NCBI GenBank assembly: GCA_031254715.1
Contig: JAIRTY010000678.1
Coordinates: forward strand, 1-6,356
Origin: Nocardiopsaceae bacterium
Lineage (GTDB): Bacteria > Actinomycetota > Actinomycetes > Streptosporangiales > Streptosporangiaceae
Reading direction: 5' to 3'
DNA length: 6,356 nucleotides
A model generated the notes under the pieces. It did not search any database and was not told the origin of the DNA. It worked only from the letters and a program-made list of their open reading frames with translations. The position numbers and the translations under genes are program-made. Below, one piece after another: positions 1 to 5,495 of this stretch (its first letter is position 1; each line of letters opens with the position of its first letter).

Positions 1-77
1 TGGTAGCGGGGGCAGGATTTGAACCTGCGACCTCTGGGTTATGAGCCCAGCGAGCTACCGAACTGCTCCACCCCGCG
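1..77 (-). tRNA. Initiator tRNA-fMet (anticodon CAT)
   Basis: This is a complete 77-nt tRNA cloverleaf read on the minus strand, with the CCA end encoded in the DNA at positions 1-3 and the anticodon CAT at 41-43. Three features mark it as the initiator rather than an elongator Met tRNA. The first acceptor pair is mismatched (C1 against U72). The anticodon stem ends in three consecutive G-C pairs (GGG/CCC). The D-stem has A11-U24. The T-loop reads TTCAAAT. E. coli tRNA-fMet has C1-A72; from memory, C1-U72 is the usual actinobacterial form. The tRNA lies about 80 bases downstream of the membrane-protein gene on the same strand but has its own promoter. Its transcription terminator, if any, lies beyond the left edge. 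Confidence 0.98.
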
Positions 78-90
78 TCGGTGTGCCTTT

Positions 91-119
91 ACTTTACGGT
101 CCGCCAGCCCGGCTCGCAA
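91..119 (-). promoter_or_regulatory. Promoter of the initiator tRNA gene (vegetative sigma type)
   Basis: On the minus strand a -35 element TTGCGA (114-119) is followed after exactly 17 bases by a -10 element TAAAGT (91-96). This resembles the TTGACA-17-TAnnnT pattern of housekeeping sigma factors. The predicted transcription start is near position 84, leaving a leader of only about 7 nt before the mature tRNA 5' end at 77, as is common for tRNA genes. It sits wholly in the gap between the stop codon of the upstream membrane-protein gene and the tRNA, so the tRNA can be expressed independently of that gene. The hexamer matches and spacing are seen directly; function is inferred. Confidence 0.65.
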
Positions 120-159
120 ATCGCGGCCGCCGCCCCAGGTCGGACAACTGGCTCGCGCA

Positions 160-2508
160 TCATGCCCCCGCGGCGACTGCCGGACGGGACAGCCAGAGCG
201 CGTACCTGGCCGGCCACACCCCGCCGGGCGGCCGCGTCAGCAGGTGCTCGTCCTGCGTGGTGGCCAGGTTCAGCACCTGGCCGACCGGCGCCTGGTAAGG
301 AGCAAGTTCCGACGCCAGCGAACCGAGCAGCACCGGCCGCCGCCCCGCCTGGGCGATGCTGCGCACCGTGACCTGAACATCGGCTGCCTGGGCGCCGGCC
401 ATGATCCCGGCCGGCAGCCCGCACATGCTGCGAATGACCGGGGCGAACTCCCGGCCCGCTGTCTGGTCCAGGATCACCACCGACGCGTTGCCCCCGAGGT
501 GCCCGCACAGCTGCCGCACAGCTGCCAGTTCCCCGGTCCCGGTGCGGGCCAGGCCGGCTCCGCCGACCGTCACCTCGTGCAGCGTGTACCGGGCGCCAGC
601 ACCCGGCGCACCGGAACCCGCTGCCGCGTACCGGCCGGCTCCGGCCCCGAAGGTGGTGACGGCGGCGGGCACTGCCAGCGCGACGGCGAAGAACACGACG
701 ATCGAGCTCACCGCGATCACCCCGGCCCCGCGCAACCGGGCCCAGGCGACCAGCCATGCCACCGCCCACACCGCGCAGGCGCACAGCCCGGGCAGGACCA
801 CCGGCACCAGTACCCGGCCGGCCCACGGCTGGTCAGGGACCGTGCCCGGCTGCCACAGCACCACCGCCGTCACCCAGCCGATGATCATCAGTGGCAGCGC
901 CTGGATCCAGCCGCTCCCGGCGGGACCGGGCGCGTCCCGCCAGGTCAGCAGCGCGCGCAGGCAGCGGCGGGCGAGCAGCGCCAGTCCCCCGACGGCGAGC
1001 AGCAGCGCGGGCAGCCCGAGATACCAGATGACCCAGTACAGGGTGTCCTCGGCGTACAGCCGCCGCGGGTCGGCTGGCAGCCCGGCGAGCCGCTGCAGCG
1101 CTGTGACGTAGCCGGATGCGGTACCGCCCCGCACGGTCTGCAGGTACGGGCGGGCGGCGAGCGCGGCAGCGGCGGCAACGACCAGCACCGCCACCGCGCC
1201 GGGCAGCCACCGCAGCGGCCGCCGGGCCAGCAGCCGCCGGACGGCGCGCCAGCGCCCGGCCGCGGCGCCGAGCAGGGTGACGGCGGCGAACCCGGCCGCG
1301 GCCAGGCCCAGCGGCCGCGGCCACGGACCGAGCATCCGCGTCACGCCTCCCGCCTGCGCCATGCTCCCCGCGATGCCGTAACCAGCGCCGATCACGATTC
1401 CGATTCCGAACGGGATAGCCGCTTTCCAGCGCCGCAGGGCCAGGATGGCGCCGAACGGGATGACAGGGAGCAAGGCCCCGATGAACCCGCTGGCCAGCAG
1501 CGTGGTCAGGCCCAGCGTCAGCCCGCCGAGGCACCCCAGGACGATGGCGGCCGGCAGCCGGCCGGCCCGGCGCTGCGGGGCCGCTGCCGGCGGCACCGTC
1601 CCGCCCGCGCCCGCGTCACCTCCGCCGGTCTCCCCCGGCGGCCGCTGCATCACCACCAGCGAGTCCGTGACCAGGCTCAGCCCGCCGAACACCAGGATCT
1701 GCAGCGCGATCTCCGGGTATGCGGACCGGCTGGTGACCACCTCCGGCAGGGTGAGCGCGAGGGCCAGCGCCCCGGCGGGTGCCCACTGCGGCCCGGCCAG
1801 CCGGCCGGTCAGGCCGCCCACGGTGAGCACCGCGAGCGCGCCCAGCACCGGGAAGGTCACCGCGCTGCCGGCGACCCCGTGCGTCCACAACCCGGCAGCC
1901 AGCACGATCGGCAGCCCGGGCGGGAGCCTGGGCAGCAGCCCGCCGCCGTGGACGGCGAGCCCGAAGCTCGCCAGGCTCAGCCCGGGATGGCTGGTCCCGA
2001 ACGCCGGCAGCAGCCCGGGTACCGGCAGCGAGCCGTGCTCGGCCGCCCAGTATCCGGCCTGCATCAGGGCGCCCGGGTCACGCAGCACGATGAGCTGCGG
2101 CGAGTTGAACACGACCTGCCAGGCCCCGAAGCCGGCGGCCACGACGGCCGTGCCCGCCAGGCCCCACCAGGCGGCCTTGCCACGGCGGGGCCGCCCGGCC
2201 CCGGGGGGCCGGGCGGCGGAGGGCACCGGCCAGCGCCTGGGCACCGACCAGGCCGCCAGCAGCGCGAACCCGGCTGCCACCGGCACCGAGATCAGCACCA
2301 TCGCGGTGGGACCGAAGCGGCCGGTCAGCAGCAGCGGCAGCCCGGGCAGGCACCAGGCGGCGATGGCCAGCGCGGGCAGCACCGTCAGCCAGCCGAACGC
2401 CCGGCCGCCCGCGGGCACCATCCGCGCGAGCAGCCTCCGCCGCCGGGCGCCGGGCCTGGTCCGGGCCTGCGGAGCGGCGGCAGGCTCGGGCTCGCTGCTG
2501 CGGGCCAC
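160..2508 (-). CDS. Polytopic membrane protein, GT-C glycosyltransferase-like, with C-terminal soluble domain
   Basis: From the GTG at 2508 this encodes 782 residues. A short Arg-rich cytoplasmic N-terminus (RRRR near residue 22) is followed by about 13 hydrophobic segments. Three come early (about 39-61, 67-88, 113-133), then an extracytoplasmic loop with RDPGALMQAGYWAAEHG, whose Asp-Pro is at 144-145. Further segments run from about 214 to 617, and a soluble domain of about 160 residues closes the protein. A loop of this type with an acidic residue after an early membrane helix is characteristic of GT-C enzymes, which use polyprenyl-phosphate sugars on the outer membrane face. I recognise the architecture but not a named family member, so donor and acceptor are unknown. 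The start is uncertain: GTG codons at 2535 and 2526 and an ATG at 2421 are in frame, and none has a well-placed Shine-Dalgarno. I chose 2508 because the frame upstream contains a rare TTA codon, while G/C-ending codons dominate from here on. The stop is TGA at 160-162. Confidence 0.85.
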   Translation of the reverse strand: MARSSEPEPAAAPQARTRPGARRRRLLARMVPAGGRAFGWLTVLPALAIAAWCLPGLPLLLTGRFGPTAMVLISVPVAAGFALLAAWSVPRRWPVPSAARPPGAGRPRRGKAAWWGLAGTAVVAAGFGAWQVVFNSPQLIVLRDPGALMQAGYWAAEHGSLPVPGLLPAFGTSHPGLSLASFGLAVHGGGLLPRLPPGLPIVLAAGLWTHGVAGSAVTFPVLGALAVLTVGGLTGRLAGPQWAPAGALALALTLPEVVTSRSAYPEIALQILVFGGLSLVTDSLVVMQRPPGETGGGDAGAGGTVPPAAAPQRRAGRLPAAIVLGCLGGLTLGLTTLLASGFIGALLPVIPFGAILALRRWKAAIPFGIGIVIGAGYGIAGSMAQAGGVTRMLGPWPRPLGLAAAGFAAVTLLGAAAGRWRAVRRLLARRPLRWLPGAVAVLVVAAAAALAARPYLQTVRGGTASGYVTALQRLAGLPADPRRLYAEDTLYWVIWYLGLPALLLAVGGLALLARRCLRALLTWRDAPGPAGSGWIQALPLMIIGWVTAVVLWQPGTVPDQPWAGRVLVPVVLPGLCACAVWAVAWLVAWARLRGAGVIAVSSIVVFFAVALAVPAAVTTFGAGAGRYAAAGSGAPGAGARYTLHEVTVGGAGLARTGTGELAAVRQLCGHLGGNASVVILDQTAGREFAPVIRSMCGLPAGIMAGAQAADVQVTVRSIAQAGRRPVLLGSLASELAPYQAPVGQVLNLATTQDEHLLTRPPGGVWPARYALWLSRPAVAAGA

Positions 2509-2696
2509 CCTGCCCGTTAAGCGCACGGCACCCACTGTAACGGCGTGCCCCAAGCCCGGCCACGTAAGGCCCGTGCCCGGCGGACGACCCGGATCAGCGC
2601 ACCGCGCACCCCCTCGAATGGGACAGCGCAGGTCAGATTCGGGTAATACGCACCACGGCCCGGCCGCGCCGGGAACTACGATCACGGCGACCGGTC

Positions 2697-2713
2697 GTAT
2701 TCGCGGCGAATAC
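2697..2713. promoter_or_regulatory. Perfect 17-base palindrome, candidate operator
   Basis: The sequence GTATTCGCGGCGAATAC is an exact inverted repeat of 8-base arms around a single central G. Each arm contains four A/T bases in a GC-rich background, so it is less likely than a GC-only repeat to arise by composition alone. The size and symmetry fit a binding site for a dimeric helix-turn-helix regulator. It lies between the two divergent genes, about 190 bases upstream of the chosen membrane-protein start and about 440 bases upstream of the LCP start. It is also about 60 bases downstream of the candidate minus-strand promoter, so it could instead form a hairpin in a leader RNA. The regulator is unknown. 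Confidence 0.4.
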
Positions 2714-2744
2714 CGGCGACGGCATTTCTGCCCGGCCCCGGCTC

Positions 2745-2763
2745 CAGCCGCCCGAGGCGGCTG
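2745..2763. repeat. GC-rich hairpin, 8-bp stem and 3-base loop
   Basis: CAGCCGCC (2745-2752) pairs exactly with GGCGGCTG (2756-2763) around the loop CGA. It would form a very stable stem in RNA from either strand. It is not followed by a T-run on either strand, so it does not look like a classical intrinsic terminator. If the candidate promoter at 2775-2803 is real, the stem would sit at the extreme 5' end of the membrane-protein transcript, where it could stabilise the RNA. Function is unknown. Confidence 0.45.
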
Positions 2764-2774
2764 CCCGCAAGGAA

Positions 2775-2803
2775 AGGATAATTCTTCGCAAAATCGACGT
2801 CAT
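2775..2803 (-). promoter_or_regulatory. Candidate promoter for the minus-strand membrane-protein gene
   Basis: On the minus strand, ATGACG (2798-2803; four of six matches to TTGACA) is followed after 17 bases by TATCCT (2775-2780; fits TAnnnT). It lies in the most A/T-rich part of the intergenic region. The predicted start is near 2768, giving a leader of about 260 nt before the chosen GTG at 2508. That leader would contain the 2745-2763 hairpin and the 2697-2713 palindrome. Such matches occur by chance, and a leaderless alternative closer to the gene also exists, so this is tentative. Confidence 0.35.
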
Positions 2804-2841
2804 TAGGTGCTCGCACCAGGCACGGTCGGCGGGACCGGTTC

Positions 2842-2862
2842 CCGGCGGTACCTGACCGCCGG
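2842..2862. repeat. Inverted repeat, 8-bp stem and 5-base loop
   Basis: CCGGCGGT (2842-2849) pairs exactly with ACCGCCGG (2855-2862) around ACCTG. No T-run follows on either strand. It is a possible operator or leader hairpin on the LCP side of the intergenic region. GC-rich arms of this size can arise by composition, so confidence in a function is low. Confidence 0.35.
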
Positions 2863-2882
2863 CCGTCCGTTGCGCACTGTTA

Positions 2883-2909
2883 CTCCTGGCAGTTCGCTGA
2901 CTGCGGGAG
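2883..2909. repeat. Two-part inverted repeat forming an extended hairpin
   Basis: The inner arms GCAGT (2889-2893) and ACTGC (2900-2904) pair around the 6-base loop TCGCTG. The outer arms CTCC (2883-2886) and GGAG (2906-2909) continue the stem after a small internal bulge. In RNA this gives about nine Watson-Crick pairs plus a possible U-G pair. It starts 20 bases after the end of the 2842-2862 repeat. No known riboswitch or leader class is recognised. Confidence 0.35.
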
Positions 2910-3019
2910 CATGGCGCGGCGCCGGTGTGAGCCAGCAGGCCCGGCGGCTAAACCCGACCCGGGCAAACCGGAATTTACCTCAAAATAGGCGGAAGTCGGG
3001 CGCCAGTGGTGACGGTGCT

Positions 3020-3033
3020 ATCACATCGGTGAT
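3020..3033. promoter_or_regulatory. Small palindrome ATCAC-N4-GTGAT, candidate operator
   Basis: ATCAC (3020-3024) and GTGAT (3029-3033) form an inverted repeat with a 4-base spacer. A further GTGA at 3009-3012 makes a second inverted arrangement with TCAC at 3021-3024. The cluster lies about 120 bases upstream of the LCP start, where a promoter-proximal regulator site would be expected. The half-sites are short and the regulator is unknown. Confidence 0.3.
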
Positions 3034-3082
3034 GCGTCCCGATCGATACCCATTACCCTGTACGCACCGCCTGCCCGTGGTT

Positions 3083-3109
3083 TCCGGGAGTGCCCCGTGT
3101 TTTCCCGGA
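3083..3109 (+). repeat. Inverted repeat in the probable 5' leader of the LCP gene
   Basis: TCCGGGA (3083-3089) pairs exactly with TCCCGGA (3103-3109) across a 13-base loop that includes a short T-run (3100-3103). It ends about 45 bases before the LCP start codon. If the transcript starts upstream of it, the hairpin would lie in the 5' untranslated leader. Being partly A/T it is somewhat less likely to be compositional, but no known regulatory class is recognised. Confidence 0.3.
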
Positions 3110-3154
3110 CCGCGCTGAGAGCCGCGGACCCGCCCAGTACGATCCCGAGGAGAG

Positions 3155-4867
3155 ATGAGCCGCTACCACGATCCCGCCGGCAAGGGCAGGACCCGGGTCC
3201 CGCGCTCGGCGCGGGGGCTGGGGAACCAGCGGATGCCAGGACCGGCGGCCAGCCCCGGCTACGGACGGCCGCGGCCCGTCTCGTCCGCCCGGACCGGGCG
3301 CGGGCCGGGCGGCCGGCCGAACGGCACCCGTCACGGCCTGGGCCGGCTGGGCAGTCACCCGGTCGCTTCGGGGGTGGCCATCTTCGCCACCCTGGTGCTG
3401 GTCGGGGTCTCGCTGGCGGCGTACGCCGCGTACCGGAACGTGTACGACAGCATCCAGCACGACAACGTCACCGCCGCCATGCTGGGCAAGCGCCCGCCCA
3501 AGCTGAACGGTGCCTTGAACGTCCTGGTCGTCGGCTCTGACTCGCGGAAGGGCACGCACGGCAGGTACGGGCGCGGGATCCGGGGCTCCCGTTCCGATAC
3601 GGCGATGCTGCTGCACGTCTCTCCGACCCATAAGCACGCGGTCATGATCAGCTTCCCCCGGGACTCGGTCGTGCCGGTCCTCAAGTGCCTGCCGGACGGG
3701 CACGGGCACGTGGGCCAGCAGGCGGCGCCCGGCCAGAGCGAGCTGCTCAACGCCACCTTCGCCTTCGGCGGGGCGCCTTGCCTGTGGAAGACGCTTGAGC
3801 AGACCACCGGCGTCCACATCGACCATTTCGCCGAGGTCAACTTCGCCGGGTTCCGGTCGATCGTGAACGACGTGGGCGGGGTCAACGTCTGCCTCCCGTA
3901 CGCGATCAAAGACCCCGCCTCGGGCCTGAACCTGCCCGCCGGCAAGCGCACCGTGAACGGCGCTCAGGCGCTCGCGTTCGTGCGGGAACGGCACATCGGC
4001 CTCGGCTCGGACCTGCAGCGGATCCAGCGCCAGCAGTACTTCCTGGCCGCGGCGATGCAGAAGGTCAAGCACAGCAACCTGCTGGCCGACCCGCAGCGGA
4101 TCTATTCCGTGATCCGCGACGTCGCCAGGTCGCTCACCACCGACAGCGGGCTGTCGCTGTCCACGATGGTGGGGATCGCCACCAGCATGCGGGGCCTGTC
4201 CTCCAGCTCGCTGCACTTCATCTCGCTGCCGGTGGTGCCCGACCCGGCCGACCCCAACCGGGTCGAGTGGGCGCAGCCGCAGGACACCGAGCTGTTCCGG
4301 TCCATCGCCCACGACATGTCGCTGCCGAAGGGCGTCAAGCACGGCGCGCACGGCAAGGGCTCGCCCAGGCAGCCTGCCCGGCCAGCGCCCTCGGTCAGCC
4401 CGGCCCAGGTCCGGGTGGACGTGCTGAACGGGTCGGGCAGCACCGGGCTGGCCGGGACCACGGCCACCGGCCTGACCAGCCGCGGGTTCAACGTCGTCGG
4501 ACAGGGCGACGCGGCCAACTTCAACTACGCGAGCACCGTCATCGAGTACGCCTCGCCCTCCCAGCTGCCCGCGGTCAACATGCTCAAGCGGCAGCTAGGG
4601 ACGGCACAGCTGCAGCAGGTCCCCGACGTGCGGCCGGGCACGGTGAACCTCATCCTGGGCTCGGACTTCTCCGGGCTGGCAGGCGCCGCGGCACCGAGTC
4701 CCGGCAGCAGCCCGACCCCCGGGACCGCCGGGGGCTCCGGTCATGCCAAGCCGTCGCCGGTCCAGAACCTGTCCAAGACCTACGGCGGGATCAGCGGGAG
4801 CGCGAACATCTGCCAGAACAAATCGGCGTTCGCCGGACCCGACAACCCCACGATGTTCGCCCCCTGA
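3155..4867 (+). CDS. LCP (LytR-CpsA-Psr) family cell-wall glycopolymer ligase with LytR_C domain
   Basis: The 570-residue protein has a basic, probably disordered cytoplasmic N-terminus (1-67), one membrane segment (about 70-93) and an extracellular LCP domain (about 118-305). LCP motifs are intact: VLVVGSDSR (D129, R131), RSDTAML (R146, D148), SFPRDS (R169, D170) and VRERH-x5-DLQRIQRQQ (R277, R279, D286, R289, R292). These Arg and Asp residues bind the pyrophosphate of polyprenyl-linked donors and the metal ion in characterised members. The family transfers wall teichoic acid, arabinogalactan or capsule onto peptidoglycan. C178 and C209 could form a disulfide. A LytR_C domain spans about 418-505, then a Gly/Ser/Pro linker and a tail with one Cys (C553). 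ATG 3155 follows a strong but close Shine-Dalgarno (GAGGAGAG, 3147-3154). The HD gene begins 31 bases downstream, suggesting an operon. The polymer attached cannot be told from sequence. Confidence 0.95.
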   Translation: MSRYHDPAGKGRTRVPRSARGLGNQRMPGPAASPGYGRPRPVSSARTGRGPGGRPNGTRHGLGRLGSHPVASGVAIFATLVLVGVSLAAYAAYRNVYDSIQHDNVTAAMLGKRPPKLNGALNVLVVGSDSRKGTHGRYGRGIRGSRSDTAMLLHVSPTHKHAVMISFPRDSVVPVLKCLPDGHGHVGQQAAPGQSELLNATFAFGGAPCLWKTLEQTTGVHIDHFAEVNFAGFRSIVNDVGGVNVCLPYAIKDPASGLNLPAGKRTVNGAQALAFVRERHIGLGSDLQRIQRQQYFLAAAMQKVKHSNLLADPQRIYSVIRDVARSLTTDSGLSLSTMVGIATSMRGLSSSSLHFISLPVVPDPADPNRVEWAQPQDTELFRSIAHDMSLPKGVKHGAHGKGSPRQPARPAPSVSPAQVRVDVLNGSGSTGLAGTTATGLTSRGFNVVGQGDAANFNYASTVIEYASPSQLPAVNMLKRQLGTAQLQQVPDVRPGTVNLILGSDFSGLAGAAAPSPGSSPTPGTAGGSGHAKPSPVQNLSKTYGGISGSANICQNKSAFAGPDNPTMFAP

Positions 4868-4884
4868 CCCGGCCGGCCCTGACA

Positions 4885-4891
4885 GGCAGGA
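4885..4891 (+). promoter_or_regulatory. Ribosome binding site that fixes the GTG start of the HD gene
   Basis: GGCAGGA ends 7 bases before the GTG at 4899. It supports this start over upstream in-frame codons, which would overlap the LCP coding sequence out of frame. It lies in the short LCP-HD gap, so translation of the HD gene can initiate independently on a shared transcript. Confidence 0.6.
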
Positions 4892-4898
4892 CGCCCCA

Positions 4899-5495
4899 GT
4901 GGAGATCTTCACCAGCTGGCACACCTGGGACGCGGCAGAGCCGGGACTGCGGCAGCGGCTCCCCCCGGCGGCGGTCGCGGCAGTGAGCCGGGCCGCCACG
5001 TTCGCCGCCGCCCGGCACGGCGCACAGCAGCGCCCCACCGGCGCGCCGTACACCGAGCACCTGCTGGAGGCCCTCGAGGTGCTGGTCCGGGGCGCCGGGG
5101 TGACAAGCCCCGCAGTGCTGGCCGCGGCCTTGCTGCACGACGTGGTGGAGGACACCCCGTGCACGCTGGATGAGCTGGCGGCGGAGTTCGGGCCCGAGGT
5201 GGCGACGCTGGTCGGCTGGGTGACGATCCCTGATCCCGCGCCCGGCCAGGACCAGGCGGCGGTCAAGCAGGAGTACCTGCGCGGGCTGCCGCGCGCGCCA
5301 CGGGACGCCGTCCTGGTCAAGCTCGCCGACCGGGCGAGCAACGTGCAGACCCTGCGGAACCTGCCGCTGCCCCGGCAGCGGGCCTACTACGCTCAGACGG
5401 TCGAGTTCATCGTCCCGCTGGCGGCCGCCCACCCGTGGTTCGCCCGCTGGTACCAGGCCTGGCAGCACGAGTTCGCTGACCTAGCCGAGAACTGA
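4899..5495 (+). CDS. Stand-alone HD-domain protein, (p)ppGpp hydrolase-like (small alarmone hydrolase / MESH1 type)
   Basis: From GTG 4899 this is 198 residues, about the length of the isolated hydrolase domain of Rel/SpoT or of MESH1. The metal-binding set is present: H54 (in PYTEH), H80-D81 (in LLHDVVEDT) and D144 (in LADRASN). So are the catalytic E84-D85, R45 ahead of the TG-PY motif, and N148. Spacing tracks the Rel hydrolase domain closely, including the stretch LDELAAEFGPEVATLV after the HD. Characterised relatives remove the 3'-pyrophosphate of ppGpp using Mn2+; MESH1 also acts on NADPH. No synthetase, TGS or ACT domain follows, and there is no signal peptide or membrane segment, so it should be cytoplasmic. 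It follows the LCP gene by 31 bases and is probably co-transcribed with it. The Lys next to the conserved Arg in Rel is Pro46 here. Activity is inferred; another nucleotide substrate is possible. Confidence 0.9.
   Translation: MEIFTSWHTWDAAEPGLRQRLPPAAVAAVSRAATFAAARHGAQQRPTGAPYTEHLLEALEVLVRGAGVTSPAVLAAALLHDVVEDTPCTLDELAAEFGPEVATLVGWVTIPDPAPGQDQAAVKQEYLRGLPRAPRDAVLVKLADRASNVQTLRNLPLPRQRAYYAQTVEFIVPLAAAHPWFARWYQAWQHEFADLAEN

Larger units (their letters stand above)
2509..3154. other. Divergent intergenic region with several inverted repeats, no convincing gene
   Basis: This stretch separates the 5' ends of the minus-strand membrane-protein gene and the plus-strand LCP gene, so the promoters of both should lie here. 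It is less GC-rich than its flanks, especially around 2765-2805 and 2940-3060. Open frames cross it, but their codon use is not like the neighbouring genes. For example, in the minus frame from 2685 to 2536 about a third of the 50 codons end in A or T, against very few in the gene body. The region contains inverted repeats at 2697-2713, 2745-2763, 2842-2862, 2883-2909, 3020-3033 and 3083-3109. There is one candidate minus-strand promoter (2775-2803). I found no plus-strand promoter for the LCP gene that I would defend. Confidence 0.7.

Noticed and set aside
19..2520. Very long plus-strand open frame opposite the GT-C membrane-protein gene
   Set aside because: It starts inside the tRNA, its product is a low-complexity Gln/Gly/Pro/Arg-rich chain with no membrane or domain pattern, and it mirrors the high-GC codon bias of the minus-strand gene. 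The minus-strand product has coherent hydrophobic segments.
2536..2685. N-terminal extension of the GT-C protein to the GTG at 2685
   Set aside because: 17 of the 50 codons end in A or T, including a TTA, unlike the gene body. There is no Shine-Dalgarno before 2685, and the predicted segment shows no recognisable feature.
3020..3033. BldD binding site
   Set aside because: The GTGA/TCAC half-sites recall BldD boxes, but BldD operators are odd-length palindromes with conserved central bases; here the spacing is one base short and the centre does not match.
3030..3059. Plus-strand promoter with -10 TACCCT for the LCP gene
   Set aside because: The hexamer fits TAnnnT, but no acceptable -35 lies 16-18 bases upstream.
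2807..3118. Small plus-strand open frame of 103 codons in the intergenic region
   Set aside because: No ribosome binding site, codon third positions not biased like the neighbouring genes, no recognisable motif, and it covers inverted repeats that look regulatory.
3115..3143. Plus-strand promoter CTGAGA-17-TACGAT
   Set aside because: The hexamers are fair, but the predicted start near 3150 would fall within the Shine-Dalgarno of the LCP gene and remove part of it.
3053..4351. Long minus-strand open frame antisense to the LCP gene
   Set aside because: It is a compositional shadow; the plus-strand frame encodes intact LCP motifs across the same bases.
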